Source of the DNA: Sphingomonas sp. PP-F2F-G114-C0414
Lineage (GTDB): Bacteria; Pseudomonadota; Alphaproteobacteria; Sphingomonadales; Sphingomonadaceae
Assembly: GCF_003688595.1 (NCBI RefSeq)
Contig: NZ_RCWT01000011.1
Coordinates: 558,001-622,000 of the forward strand
Direction: 5' to 3'
DNA length: 64,000 nt
Under the pieces are notes generated by a model. The model saw only the letters and a program-made list of their open reading frames with translations. It was not told the origin of the DNA and did no database searches. This document shows, in pieces, positions 9,522-18,654 of this stretch (the stretch's first letter is position 1; every line of letters starts with the position of its first letter). The translations under genes and the position numbers were made by a program.

Positions 9522-10925
9522 ATGCCATCTATTCGATCCCCGAAATCCCGCCTCACGGCCGGGAAGATCGTGGCCCGTACCGGGCTGGTGCTGACCGGGC
9601 TGGTCGGAGGTGCCGTCGCGCTCGCATCGATGGCGCCGATGCCGTCGTCGTCGCCCGGCCCGTTGCGGCCACTGCCCGATGGACCGCTGACGCCACGCGC
9701 CGCGCCGTTGATCATCGGCGTCGGCGTGCATTTCGGGATCGGTGGCGAATATGGCTATGATCCCGCCCGGACGGCGCAGGCGATCGACACGGTCGGTGCA
9801 TCGTCGTTCCGCGACGACCTGACCTGGCCGGGCTTCAAGGGCGCGGGCATGAACGCGCCCGGCAGCATGCGGCCCCGCCTGGCGGCGTTCCTGGCCGCGA
9901 CCAAGGCGCGGCCGCTGTTCATCCTGGATCATCCCAATCCGGCGATCGGCGGCGACGGCGTGCCGGTGACCGATGCGGGTCGTGCGGCGTTTGCGAACTT
10001 TGCCGGCGAGGCCGCACGCCAGACCGCAGGCCGACGCCCGATCTACGAGATCTGGAACGAGTGGAATCTCAACGCCGCGCCAGCGATGGGCAAGCTGATC
10101 GGACGCGCCGCACCCGGCGATCCACGCGGCGGCGACGCCTATGCCCGACTGGCGGCCAAGGCGACCGCCGCGATTCGCGCGACCCAACCGAACGCCACCG
10201 TCCTGGCCGGTGCGGCGGGTACGGATGACGGGTGGCAGTGGGTGCACGCGGTGGCCGGCGGCGGCGGGCTGAAGGGCGCCGACGGCTTGTCGGTGCATTA
10301 CTATAACCACTGCGAACGCCCCGATAACCGGACTGCCGCCGAAGCGATCACGCGGATGCAGGCGCTCGCAACGAAGATGCGGATCCGCGGCGGTCGGGCG
10401 ATGCCGATCTACGTCACCGAGATCGGCTGGCCGACCACGCAGGGCGGGCCATGCGATATCGCGCGCAACGATTCGGGCAATAACATCGCCCAGTTCCTGC
10501 TGTGGTCCGCGGCGACGCCGTGGATGCGCGGTGTCTGGATCTATCAGTTGAAGGACCAGGCCCAGGACCCCACCGACAACGAGGCCAATTTCGGGCTGTT
10601 CACCTACGATTACAAACCCAAGCCGGCCGCCTGCATGATGCGCGATGTCAGCCGCCTGATCGGCCGCGCGAAAAGCTGGCGGATCGATCGGCCGCAGCCC
10701 GGCCTGACCGTGGCGAGGATGAGCGACGGGCAGTCGCGTACGCTGATCGCGTGGACGGATCGTGCCGCCCAGAAGGCCGAGTTGCAAATCGGTGGCGCGC
10801 CGACGCCCTACCGGCCAATCTGTTCGCCCGCCGGCCCGCGCGACACGACGATCCCGGTCGGGTCGCGGCCCGTCGTGGTGTCGCTGTCGGGCAGCGGTGC
10901 GGGAATACGCTACCGCATGTTGTAG
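9522..10925 (+). CDS. Exported clan GH-A glycoside hydrolase (PslG/GH39-like)
   Basis: The 467-residue product has an N-terminal membrane or signal segment (about residues 17-37), a short Pro-rich linker, then a TIM-barrel hydrolase. IYEIWNEWN places the acid/base at Glu180 and YVTEIGWP the nucleophile at Glu300. GVHFGIGGEYGYDP, HYYNHC and GLFTYDYKPKPA also match the paralogue at 1842. The C-terminal 60 residues form a small beta domain. It sits directly behind the priming transferase gene, so a PslG-like role in editing nascent EPS in the periplasm is a reasonable inference. Unlike the 1842 protein it lacks a lipobox cysteine and may remain anchored in the inner membrane. Confidence 0.8.
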   Translation: MPSIRSPKSRLTAGKIVARTGLVLTGLVGGAVALASMAPMPSSSPGPLRPLPDGPLTPRAAPLIIGVGVHFGIGGEYGYDPARTAQAIDTVGASSFRDDLTWPGFKGAGMNAPGSMRPRLAAFLAATKARPLFILDHPNPAIGGDGVPVTDAGRAAFANFAGEAARQTAGRRPIYEIWNEWNLNAAPAMGKLIGRAAPGDPRGGDAYARLAAKATAAIRATQPNATVLAGAAGTDDGWQWVHAVAGGGGLKGADGLSVHYYNHCERPDNRTAAEAITRMQALATKMRIRGGRAMPIYVTEIGWPTTQGGPCDIARNDSGNNIAQFLLWSAATPWMRGVWIYQLKDQAQDPTDNEANFGLFTYDYKPKPAACMMRDVSRLIGRAKSWRIDRPQPGLTVARMSDGQSRTLIAWTDRAAQKAELQIGGAPTPYRPICSPAGPRDTTIPVGSRPVVVSLSGSGAGIRYRML

Positions 10926-10929
10926 GCGC

Positions 10930-10975
10930 ACAAAAAACTGGCCGCCCCCTCCTGCGCGTGAAGGGGACGGCCAGT
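10930..10975 (-). terminator. Rho-independent terminator for the leftward PilZ gene
   Basis: Fourteen-base arms (ACTGGCCGCCCCCT and AGGGGACGGCCAGT) pair with one mismatch around an 11-base loop. On the minus strand the stem is followed by a run of six T. It lies in the 75 bases between the convergent hydrolase and PilZ genes. Confidence 0.75.
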
Positions 10976-11000
10976 GCACGTCTCGGAAGCTAGCGGAGTA

Positions 11001-11471
11001 TCAGCCCAGCAGACGCTCGACCACCAAGGTGATCGCGGTCCATCCCGCCAGGCTGATCACGCCGAGGAGCAACAACCGCCCGCGCGGCTGCCATTTGAAT
11101 GTAGCGGGCGCACGGATCGCGCCGGTGATGGTGTTCAAACCATAAACATTGTCGGTCATCGCCGCGGTGATGCTGCCGGCGGGGAGCGGCAGGTCGAACT
11201 GGCAACCATAATCGCGTGCGCCGGCCCAGGTGATCTGCGCCTCACGCTGGCCTACGCCGGGAATGCCGACCACGACATTCTGATCGAGCAGCAACGGCAG
11301 TACCGATTCGATCCGGCACCCGTCGCGGTTGAGATCGGCGATCCGGATCTCGCGCGACGTCGTCTCGTCATGCAGGCGCAGCGTACCGGTACGCGCCAAC
11401 GCCACTCACGTGTCGGCGCGACGTTCGGCTGGATCCGCGAAAAATGCTGCGTTGTGTACCGTTGCCACCAT
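11001..11471 (-). pseudogene. PilZ-domain protein interrupted by an in-frame TGA
   Basis: An ATG at 11471 with a good AGGGA ribosome site begins a 21-codon stretch ending in ERRADT. A TGA at 11408-11406 then interrupts it, and the same frame continues for 134 codons (VALARTGTLRL, then IADLNRDGCRIE, then a C-terminal membrane helix). PilZ domains bind c-di-GMP through RxxxR and D/NxSxxG. Here Arg18-Ala-Asp-Thr is followed by the stop exactly where the second Arg belongs, and the later motif reads DLNRDG. A single C-to-T change of CGA would explain it. A GTG directly after the stop (11405) could restart translation, but that product would lack the RxxxR Arg pair. Readthrough or a sequencing error remain possible. 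Confidence 0.7.
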
Positions 11472-11590
11472 CTGTTCCCTAGTGCGGGCGAAACCCTGAA
11501 CCCTCGCTCTATCTAGGTGGCATGCAATGAAAAATTGCTGTTATTCTATAGTTTCTTCGATCTTAACTAATATTTGTTTTGCTCCGAAGA

Positions 11591-12742
11591 TTATTTCAAA
11601 ACGACCTTCGATCGGGACGGCGGTGCGACGCCGAGCAGCTTGCCGAACGCGCGCTGGAACACACGCTTGCGACGCTCCGACACTTCGGCGATCAGTAGTG
11701 CGAGGATTACCGCGGCGACGATTGCTACCGGTCCACCAAGCGCACTCGCGCGCAGCTTCGGGAACACCGACGCCAGCATGAGGAAGAACGGCTGGTGGAC
11801 GAGATACAGCGTGAAGCTTGCTCCGGCCAGCCAGCGGATCGCACGGGCGATGCCGGCGGGGAAGATCGTCCGCCCCTCCGTCGCGCGCCGGAACGCGATG
11901 ATGTTGACGGTGATCAGCCCGCCGACGAGCGCGAAATAGACGAAGCTCTTCGCCAGCTGCGCGAGGTCGGCTTGGTCGTACATCGGCCACGCCCAATGCT
12001 CCAACGTCCGCTTGACGACGAAATAGGCGAGTACCGTCGCGACGAACGCGGCAAGCGCCAGCCGCTTCGGCATCGTCACGCGGCCGGCGCGAACATGGCG
12101 GTAGGCGAGCAGCCCGAACAGCCAGATCGGCATGTACGCGACGATCTTCGGTCCGAACGCGAGCATCAGCAGGACGCCGATCACCGCGCCCCGCACGCGC
12201 CCGAGATAGAAGAACGCGGCGAAGATTACGTAATAGGCGGCTTCGAACCCGAGCGACCAATAGGGTTCGTTGCTGCCGAACACGCGGTGGCTGAACCAGA
12301 GTTCGTTGGTGAAGGTCAGCGCGAACGGCAAGTTGGTGAGGTAGGCGGGATCGTAGAACGGGTGATCGGTGAGCGGTACCACGCCATATCGCTGCGTGAT
12401 CATGTCGCAGACGAACCCCGCCAGCAGCGCGATCAGGCAGACCGAATAGAGCCGCGACAGACGCGCGGTCGCATAGGCGCGCAGGCTGTGTTCCTTCTCC
12501 TCCGCGACGAACGCGATGACGAACCCCGACAGCACGAAGAACACCGCGACCGCCTCACCGGTGTGGCCCGAGATGAACCCGGGCAGCCGGGGCATGACGA
12601 AATGCCGGGCATGGCCGAGTACCACCTCGAACGCCGCGACGAGGCGCAGCAGATCGAGATAGATCGACAAATTGGGATCGAGCACCCTGACCTTCGTCCC
12701 AAGAGGACCGGTCGATTCTGCGTGCGTCTGCGGCTCGCTCAC
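11591..12742 (-). CDS. Acyltransferase-3 family membrane acyltransferase
   Basis: The 383-residue polytopic protein carries the acyltransferase-3 pattern: LDLLRLVAAFEVVLGHARH near the start with its conserved His, AVFFVLSGFVIAF, and about ten hydrophobic helices. The family moves acetyl, succinyl or similar groups onto extracytoplasmic sugars, so it probably decorates the EPS. The start is a GTG at 12742 with AAGGAG upstream. It is the last gene of a leftward operon (flippase, hexapeptide acyltransferase, GT4, this gene), 31 bases after the GT4 stop. Confidence 0.8.
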   Translation of the reverse strand: MSEPQTHAESTGPLGTKVRVLDPNLSIYLDLLRLVAAFEVVLGHARHFVMPRLPGFISGHTGEAVAVFFVLSGFVIAFVAEEKEHSLRAYATARLSRLYSVCLIALLAGFVCDMITQRYGVVPLTDHPFYDPAYLTNLPFALTFTNELWFSHRVFGSNEPYWSLGFEAAYYVIFAAFFYLGRVRGAVIGVLLMLAFGPKIVAYMPIWLFGLLAYRHVRAGRVTMPKRLALAAFVATVLAYFVVKRTLEHWAWPMYDQADLAQLAKSFVYFALVGGLITVNIIAFRRATEGRTIFPAGIARAIRWLAGASFTLYLVHQPFFLMLASVFPKLRASALGGPVAIVAAVILALLIAEVSERRKRVFQRAFGKLLGVAPPSRSKVVLK

Positions 12743-12773
12743 GATGCCCGCTCCTTATCCGTCTTGGGCGCCA

Positions 12774-14009
12774 TCATCCGGTCCGTCCTGCGCGCGCTCC
12801 GATCAGCGTATCGACCAGGGCGCCCTCGCGCTGCCGGCTGTGCGCGGCCCAGCGCTCGCGGACGTGCGTCCGTGCCGCCTCGACCGCTGCCGGGTCCTGC
12901 GCGAGTGCGAAGATGTGGCGAGCGGCTGTCTCGGGCTGGTCGAGGTCGAGCAGCGCGGGCACGCCCATGAATTCGAAGCCCTGGAGCGACAGCGGCGTCG
13001 CCATCACCGGCGCGCCCGCGGCGAAAGCCTCGAGCATCTTGATCTTCAGCCCGCTGCCGTGGACGACCGGGCTCAGCATGCAAAGGCACGCGCCGAGCAA
13101 CCGCTCCATCTCGTCGTCGGCGACGAAGCCCAATGTTTCGACATTGGCGGCGGGTGTGCCGATATGCTCGCGCGTTCCCTTGCCGATGAACGTCACGATC
13201 GCGGGGGCTTCGAGTGCCAGCAGCGCGGGCGCCAGCGACCGTGTGATCCAGTCGATCGCCGCGCGATTGGGGGGGAAGCCCGGGCTGCCGATGAACAGGA
13301 CGCGGCGGTGGTCGATGTCGTTGGATGGCGCGATCGCGGGCGATGTGGATATCGGCGCGCGCTCAATCACCGGGCACAGCGCGACGCCCTTTGCGCCGGT
13401 CAGTCCGCGATAGTGGCGCGCGTCGCTGTCGGAGATGAACACGGTCCGTGCCGCACGCCGCAGCAGCAGCGCCTCGATCAGCCACGCCTGCACCGCCTCG
13501 ACGCGGAGGAACGCCGCCGACGCGCGCGATTTCCGCAGCCGCGCACCATCGACCAGCGTGTCCGGGGTAACGTTGTGTGCGATGAAGACGAAGGGCGTGC
13601 GCCCTAGCAAGAGCCGCCACAGCGAAACGTTCGCGAGCGTCTGGATATGGTCGACCACGATCAGATCGGGTTTCGCTGCCAGTCCCGCGCGGATCGCACG
13701 TCGCGCCGGGGTCGAGGCGAAGCCGATGCTCATCAGCAGCTTGCCCGACAGCAGATGCGCGAGCTTGCGCGCCTTGGACGGCGTCTTCGTATCCGCGCGG
13801 TAGCCGGTAACGCCGCCGAACGCGGGCGGCGGGGTGTCGGCGGGCAACGTCGTGAAGACGCCGGTCAGGTCGATCGCGGGTGAGGCGGCCAGCTCGGCGA
13901 TGTGCGCGCGTGCGACGACGTCCATGCCCGACCGCGGATCGACCGGATCGCCGGCACCGATATAGAAGACTCGCAGCGCTCGGCGACCGGACGCCGCAGT
14001 CCCCGTCAT
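12774..14009 (-). CDS. GT4-like glycosyltransferase
   Basis: The 411-residue protein has a GT-B layout: an N-domain with FYIGAGDPVDPRSGMDV and DLIVVDHIQTL, and a C-domain with VLFIGSPGFPPNRAAIDW and SPVVHGSGLKIKMLEAFAAG. This is the pattern of GT4 enzymes that find a family member by Gly-Leu-Lys-x-Lys contacts to the donor. The ATG at 14009 overlaps the stop of the hexapeptide acyltransferase gene (ATGA), indicating translational coupling. Longer frames upstream would run into that gene. The donor and acceptor sugars are unknown. Confidence 0.8.
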   Translation of the reverse strand: MTGTAASGRRALRVFYIGAGDPVDPRSGMDVVARAHIAELAASPAIDLTGVFTTLPADTPPPAFGGVTGYRADTKTPSKARKLAHLLSGKLLMSIGFASTPARRAIRAGLAAKPDLIVVDHIQTLANVSLWRLLLGRTPFVFIAHNVTPDTLVDGARLRKSRASAAFLRVEAVQAWLIEALLLRRAARTVFISDSDARHYRGLTGAKGVALCPVIERAPISTSPAIAPSNDIDHRRVLFIGSPGFPPNRAAIDWITRSLAPALLALEAPAIVTFIGKGTREHIGTPAANVETLGFVADDEMERLLGACLCMLSPVVHGSGLKIKMLEAFAAGAPVMATPLSLQGFEFMGVPALLDLDQPETAARHIFALAQDPAAVEAARTHVRERWAAHSRQREGALVDTLIGARAGRTG

Positions 14010-14584
14010 CGCGCGCCGCCGAGGATGCGCGCGGGCGATCCGGCGGCGACCGCGCCCGCGGGAACGTCCTTCAGCACCACCGAGTTCGCGCCGATCTTGG
14101 CACCGCGACCGATCGTGATCGGGCCGAGGATGGTCGCGCCTGCGCCGATCTCGACATCGTCGCCGATGATCGGTCCCCGAGGCGCATCGTCGCCGCGCTT
14201 GCCGATCGTGACGCATTGCAGAACCGCGACGTTGCGGCCGAGCGTGCAGTCGCCGAGCACGATCGCATAGGGGTGCGGCATGTAGCAGCCGGGGCCGACA
14301 TTCGCGATCGCGGCGATCTCGGATCCCGATCGCCGACAGGTCCGCGCCCAATAAAGCCGCGCGACGACCCGTCCGACCACCGGCAGCGACGCGAGCAGCC
14401 GCTGGATCCGGTGCTGCAGGATGAAGCGGAAGCCCGGCAGGAACAGCCACGCATAGACCAGGAACGCACCGCCCGGCCGCTGCCCGCCGACCTTGGCGAC
14501 ACGCACCAGGTCGCCACGAAGATGCTCGGCGAACGTAGCCCAGGCAGCGGTCTTGCGCGTGTCGGTCATGGGCGTATCGGTCAT
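14006..14584 (-). CDS. Serine O-acetyltransferase-like hexapeptide acyltransferase
   Basis: The 192-residue product carries hexapeptide repeats (GRNVAVLQCVTIG, IGDDVEIGAGATI, IGRGAKIGANSVV) and the terminal SPARIL, very like the enzyme at 4595. The start ATG at 14584 overlaps the flippase stop (ATGA); a second in-frame ATG at 14569 is possible. Position in the flippase/GT operon suggests it acetylates a sugar of the repeat unit in the cytoplasm. Cysteine biosynthesis would be the default annotation of the fold and cannot be excluded. Confidence 0.75.
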   Translation of the reverse strand: MTDTPMTDTRKTAAWATFAEHLRGDLVRVAKVGGQRPGGAFLVYAWLFLPGFRFILQHRIQRLLASLPVVGRVVARLYWARTCRRSGSEIAAIANVGPGCYMPHPYAIVLGDCTLGRNVAVLQCVTIGKRGDDAPRGPIIGDDVEIGAGATILGPITIGRGAKIGANSVVLKDVPAGAVAAGSPARILGGAR

Positions 14585-15897
14585 GGGCGGGGCATCTCCG
14601 TTGCCGAGCCGCCCCCCGTCTGCGAGAAAGGCTCGGGCTGCTTCATCTTGCGGAGCACATGCCGCAGATAGAGCAAACGGACGATGAACAGCGTGCTGGC
14701 GGTAGCTGCGGCCGACAGCCCCGCCCCGATCAGGCCGAAGAAATACATGAATCCGGTGCCGAACGCGATCGCGACGATCACGCCTGCGACGTTGTTGACC
14801 GCGTACATCCGGTCGCGCCCCATGCTGGTGATCGACACGTTGAGCAGGTCCGACCCCGAACGGATCGTCGCCGCCAACAGCATGATCGCGAGCAGCACGC
14901 GAAATACCGGGAAGCGCCCCGCCGGCGCGAAGTAAAAGATCATCTCGGTCGCGAGGAAGATGCCGACGCTGAACACCGCGGCGAAGGTCATCGTCTTCAT
15001 CATCTGGCGGCGCAGCTCGGCCTGCCACTCGACCGGGTCGCCGCCGCGGAACGCGCGCACCATCCGCGGCAGCGCGAGCTGCACGACGGCGGTCGAGATC
15101 AAGGTCTGGAGCGCGTTGGTGATCGAGAAATAGAAGCTGTAGATACCCGTCGCGACCAGCCCGAGCAGCGCGTTCAGGATGAAGCGGTCGGCATAGCCCA
15201 GCCCGACGATGCCGAGGTCGCTGAAATAGATATACCAGGCGCGGCGGGCCCGCGTGACGAGCACGCTCAGCTTCTTCTCCTCGCGCAGGCTCGCCTTCAT
15301 CGGCCAGCGGCGCAGATAGACGAACAGCATCGCGATCGCGAGCACATGGCTGAGGATCCAGCCGATGAAGATCATGTCGAGCGTCCTCAGCGCCGGCAGC
15401 GCGAACCCGATCGCGACGACGATCGGAATCCACAAGGCCGAGCGGACGAACACGAGGACGTTGGCGAACAGCGCGAGTTCAAGCCCGATCATCGGCATGT
15501 AGATGTCGAGCGCGACCGTCTCGAGCCACAACAGGATCAAGATCAGCACCTGCGTCTGCGTGATCCCGCCGGTCTGCCAGACCAGCACCGGCACCGCGAT
15601 CAGCGTGCCTGCGAGCAACGACGCGAAGGTGATGATCAACCGGTCGCGGATCAGCGGCGCGGCGGTCGCGGGGGTATGCCCGACCACTTCGCGCGAGACG
15701 AAATAGTTCAGGCCCCAGCCGACCGTCGCGGGGACGATGCCGATCGCACCGATCGCCAGGCCATAGACGCCCGCCGCCGCCAGACCGAGCTGGCTGACGA
15801 TGTAAAAGGACAGCGCGAATCGAAGGAACAGCGTCGAACCACGCAGAACCATGTTCGGCGCGCCACCGCGGATCAATCGTGTCAGTAAGACAGACAT
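14581..15897 (-). CDS. Wzx-type polysaccharide flippase (MOP superfamily)
   Basis: The 438-residue protein has about 12 to 14 hydrophobic segments spread over its length and little soluble sequence, with the MOP/RfbX-like start MSVLLTRLIRGGAPNMVLRG. This family flips undecaprenyl-linked repeat units across the inner membrane. The ATG at 15897 matches the family start; the longer frame to 15963 adds polar residues. It leads a four-gene operon whose next gene overlaps its stop. Together with the polymerase-like gene at 17319 it defines a Wzx/Wzy-type assembly route. Confidence 0.85.
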   Translation of the reverse strand: MSVLLTRLIRGGAPNMVLRGSTLFLRFALSFYIVSQLGLAAAGVYGLAIGAIGIVPATVGWGLNYFVSREVVGHTPATAAPLIRDRLIITFASLLAGTLIAVPVLVWQTGGITQTQVLILILLWLETVALDIYMPMIGLELALFANVLVFVRSALWIPIVVAIGFALPALRTLDMIFIGWILSHVLAIAMLFVYLRRWPMKASLREEKKLSVLVTRARRAWYIYFSDLGIVGLGYADRFILNALLGLVATGIYSFYFSITNALQTLISTAVVQLALPRMVRAFRGGDPVEWQAELRRQMMKTMTFAAVFSVGIFLATEMIFYFAPAGRFPVFRVLLAIMLLAATIRSGSDLLNVSITSMGRDRMYAVNNVAGVIVAIAFGTGFMYFFGLIGAGLSAAATASTLFIVRLLYLRHVLRKMKQPEPFSQTGGGSATEMPRP

Positions 15898-16182
15898 GAT
15901 GTGGGCGGTCTCTCCGCTAGGACATCGGCACAGAACCCGATCGCCGGCCGACTGCCGGGTCATACTGCACTACAGCATGCCACTAGGCGATTTCGGTCCC
16001 GCACGTCCACCCACGCCGATCCCACCCGACCCTACTCGCGACCGGCGGACCGCGAAAAACGATCGGTTCGGGCGGCCGACCTGCCTCGTTTCGGGGCGTG
16101 CTGCACCGCACCGTAATTTTCCGCAATTGACGTTGCAGAGTGCATTCAGCAGTGAGTAGATTCCCAACCTAAGGTTTTCCCG

Positions 16183-17319
16183 ATGCGTCTAGGCCGGATA
16201 GACAGCCTCCAGATCCTGCGTTTCCTAGCGGCCTTTCTCGTACTCTGCGGGCATAGCCAGCACGCGCTGGTCGATCATCTCGGCGCACGCGCCGGATACT
16301 GGAGCTTCGTCCCGCTCGACTGGGGACTGGGGGTCGACGTCTTCTTCGTGATCTCGGGCTTCGTGATGTACTACATGATGCACGACCGGTTCGGGAAGGC
16401 AGGCGCCGCCGCAGACTTTCTGCGCCGTCGTCTGATCCGCGTCGCGCCGCTCTACTGGCTGTTCACCACGCTTGCGCTGGCCGTACTGGTCGCGACCGGC
16501 GCGCCGCGACCCGGCACGCTGAACATCGTGTTCTCGTACCTGTTCCTGCCGGGGCCGGTGTGCGGCGACTATTGTTTTCCGGTGTTCACGCTCGGCTGGA
16601 CGCTGAACTACGAAATGATGTTCTACGCCGTGTTCGCGATCGCGCTGCCGTTCCGCCGCGCCACCGGCATCGCGATCATCGTCGCCGCGATCCTCGGGCT
16701 GATGGCCGTCGCGCATCTTGCCCCGGCCGACTGGCGGATGCTGCATTTCTGGGGCTATCCGCTGACCGGTGAGTTCCTCGCGGGGATCGGGCTCGCGCAC
16801 CTGTTCCTGAAGGGCGTCCGCATTCCCCGCCCGGTCGCGCTCGCGACGATCCCGTTCGCGCTGGTGCTCGCGGTGATCGGGTATCAGACCGACGCCTACG
16901 ACACGATCGGCCGGATCGTCACCGGCGGTATCCCCGCCACGCTGATCATGGCGGCGGCCGTCCTCGGGCTGGAGCCGGTCGGCGGACGTCAGGTCGCCCC
17001 CACCGGTCTGACCCGTCTGCTGGTCGCGGGTGGCGACGCGTCCTACGCGCTGTACCTGTCGCATCCGATCGCGATCAAGCTGGCCCAGGTGATCGCGCAG
17101 AAGCTCGGCATCCTGGACCGCGCACCGGAACTGCTGCTGCCGCTCGTGTTCGTCGGCGCGGTGATCGGCGCGGTCATCGTCCACCGCTTCATCGAAAAGC
17201 CGATGCTCGCCTTTCTCAGCCGCCGCTGGAGTCGCTTCGGCAGCACTGGTATGGGCGACGGCCAGCCCGCGCCCGGCCGCGCCGGCGTCATCGTCACTGA
17301 AGAACCGGAAACTCGCTGA
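16183..17319 (+). CDS. Acyltransferase-3 family membrane acyltransferase
   Basis: The 378-residue polytopic protein has the acyltransferase-3 core: LQILRFLAAFLVLCGHSQHA, DVFFVISGFVMYYMM and LIRVAPLYWLF, all near the N-terminus, and ten or so helices. It resembles the EPS acyltransferases (ExoZ group). AAGG lies before the ATG at 16183. The stop overlaps the start of the Wzy-like gene by one base (TGATG), so the two are translationally coupled. This may mean acylation occurs around polymerisation. The 285 bases before it contain the divergent promoters shared with the flippase operon. Confidence 0.85.
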   Translation: MRLGRIDSLQILRFLAAFLVLCGHSQHALVDHLGARAGYWSFVPLDWGLGVDVFFVISGFVMYYMMHDRFGKAGAAADFLRRRLIRVAPLYWLFTTLALAVLVATGAPRPGTLNIVFSYLFLPGPVCGDYCFPVFTLGWTLNYEMMFYAVFAIALPFRRATGIAIIVAAILGLMAVAHLAPADWRMLHFWGYPLTGEFLAGIGLAHLFLKGVRIPRPVALATIPFALVLAVIGYQTDAYDTIGRIVTGGIPATLIMAAAVLGLEPVGGRQVAPTGLTRLLVAGGDASYALYLSHPIAIKLAQVIAQKLGILDRAPELLLPLVFVGAVIGAVIVHRFIEKPMLAFLSRRWSRFGSTGMGDGQPAPGRAGVIVTEEPETR

Positions 17320-18650
17320 TGGCTACCACGATCGATGCATTTCCCGCCCGGACGACGGTCCAGCGGAACTGGTCGACGAGCATGAACCAGGAACTGGCCA
17401 ACAAGCTGCTGGCCGGTCTGTTCCTGATGTTCGCGTTTCGCGATACGCTGACCGCGGTGCTGCGCTGGGCGCTGGCGCTGACGCATCTGTCGCCGCTGTG
17501 GTTCATCCCCGACCTGCTCTCGATCGGCGCCTTCGGCTATTTCGCCTGGCATATCGCGTTTCGAGACCGCTCGCCCTTCGCCATTCTGCTGGTCCTGAAC
17601 ACGATCACCGCGGCGATGGTCGGCTATATCTTCATGTCCGAATCGCCGTTTGCGCTGATCTCGTCGCTCAAGCTGTTCTTTCCGTTCTACGTCGGTCTGG
17701 CGCTCTGCGGCAGCGACATCACGCAGTACAAGTTCGTGCGGTATATGATGATCGGGCTGATGATCGCCTCGATCGTCGGCCTGATCGCCGCGCCCTATTT
17801 CGATTATCCGTGGACGGGCGCGGAGTTCGAGAATTTCGGCAACAGCAAGGAAGTCGGCCGGGTCTGGTGGATCGACGGCGTCGTGCGGTACGGCGGACTG
17901 GCCGGCGACAGCACGATGGCCGCGTACATGGTCGTCTTTCCGTATCTGATGCTGTTCCACCGGATTCCCAAGTGGCTCAATCTGGCGTTGTGGCCGGTGA
18001 TCTACTGGGCGATCCATATCAGCACCAGCCGGTCGGCGATGCTGGTCGCGGTGTGCTTCGCGCTCTATTATCTCGCTACCGAGATCCTGATGCCCTCGTT
18101 GAAGAAATACGACATCGAGCGCAATCTCGCCAAATGGTCGTTCCTGTGCGTGCCGATTCCGTTCGTGCTGATCGCGGTTCTCGGCGGCGTCGACCTGTCC
18201 GAGATGAGTTCGTCCCTGTTCAGTCTCCAGGACCGAATCAACAACAGCTGGCAGCTACCCTTCACCTACCTGTCGGATCTCTTTCCCGCCGGCCTGTTCG
18301 TCGGCTGCGGGCTCGGCTGCTTCTCCTATCCGATGGCCTATACGGATATGGCGGGATACACCGTACCGGTCGATAATTTCTATCTCAGCACGTACCTGAT
18401 GATGGGGGTCCCGTGGCTGGTCTTCATGGTCGGCATGGCGATCGCGCCGTTCCGCACCAAGATCCGGTCGAAGCTGGTGATGATCTTCATCCTCAACATC
18501 TATACGATCACGGTGCAGTGCTACGGTCCGTCGTTCGCGACGATCTCGATCGGCTATGCGTTTTCGGACATGTTCCTGCGCGGCAAGCCCTGGCAGCGGC
18601 GCGCGCGCCACTCGACCGATGCCGATGCCGACGCCGCGATCGCTACCTGA
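17319..18650 (+). CDS. Wzy-like polysaccharide polymerase (O-antigen polymerase/ligase-like)
   Basis: The 443-residue protein has about ten membrane helices and a larger loop around residues 170-200 (FENFGNSKEVGRVWWIDG, then RYGGLAGDST). The Arg and Gly-rich loop and the later HISTSRSAML helix are typical of Wzy/WaaL-like proteins. These families are poorly conserved, so the assignment leans on topology and on the neighbouring flippase, priming transferase and coupled acyltransferase. It would polymerise repeat units on the periplasmic side. It converges on the next acyltransferase gene with four bases between stops. Confidence 0.7.
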   Translation: MATTIDAFPARTTVQRNWSTSMNQELANKLLAGLFLMFAFRDTLTAVLRWALALTHLSPLWFIPDLLSIGAFGYFAWHIAFRDRSPFAILLVLNTITAAMVGYIFMSESPFALISSLKLFFPFYVGLALCGSDITQYKFVRYMMIGLMIASIVGLIAAPYFDYPWTGAEFENFGNSKEVGRVWWIDGVVRYGGLAGDSTMAAYMVVFPYLMLFHRIPKWLNLALWPVIYWAIHISTSRSAMLVAVCFALYYLATEILMPSLKKYDIERNLAKWSFLCVPIPFVLIAVLGGVDLSEMSSSLFSLQDRINNSWQLPFTYLSDLFPAGLFVGCGLGCFSYPMAYTDMAGYTVPVDNFYLSTYLMMGVPWLVFMVGMAIAPFRTKIRSKLVMIFILNIYTITVQCYGPSFATISIGYAFSDMFLRGKPWQRRARHSTDADADAAIAT

Positions 18651-18654
18651 GTCG

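Noticed and set aside
12774..14450. A longer start for the GT4 gene (558 codons)
   Set aside because: The extra N-terminal part lies over the hexapeptide acyltransferase gene in another frame. The ATG at 14009 overlaps that gene stop and matches the GT4 N-terminus.
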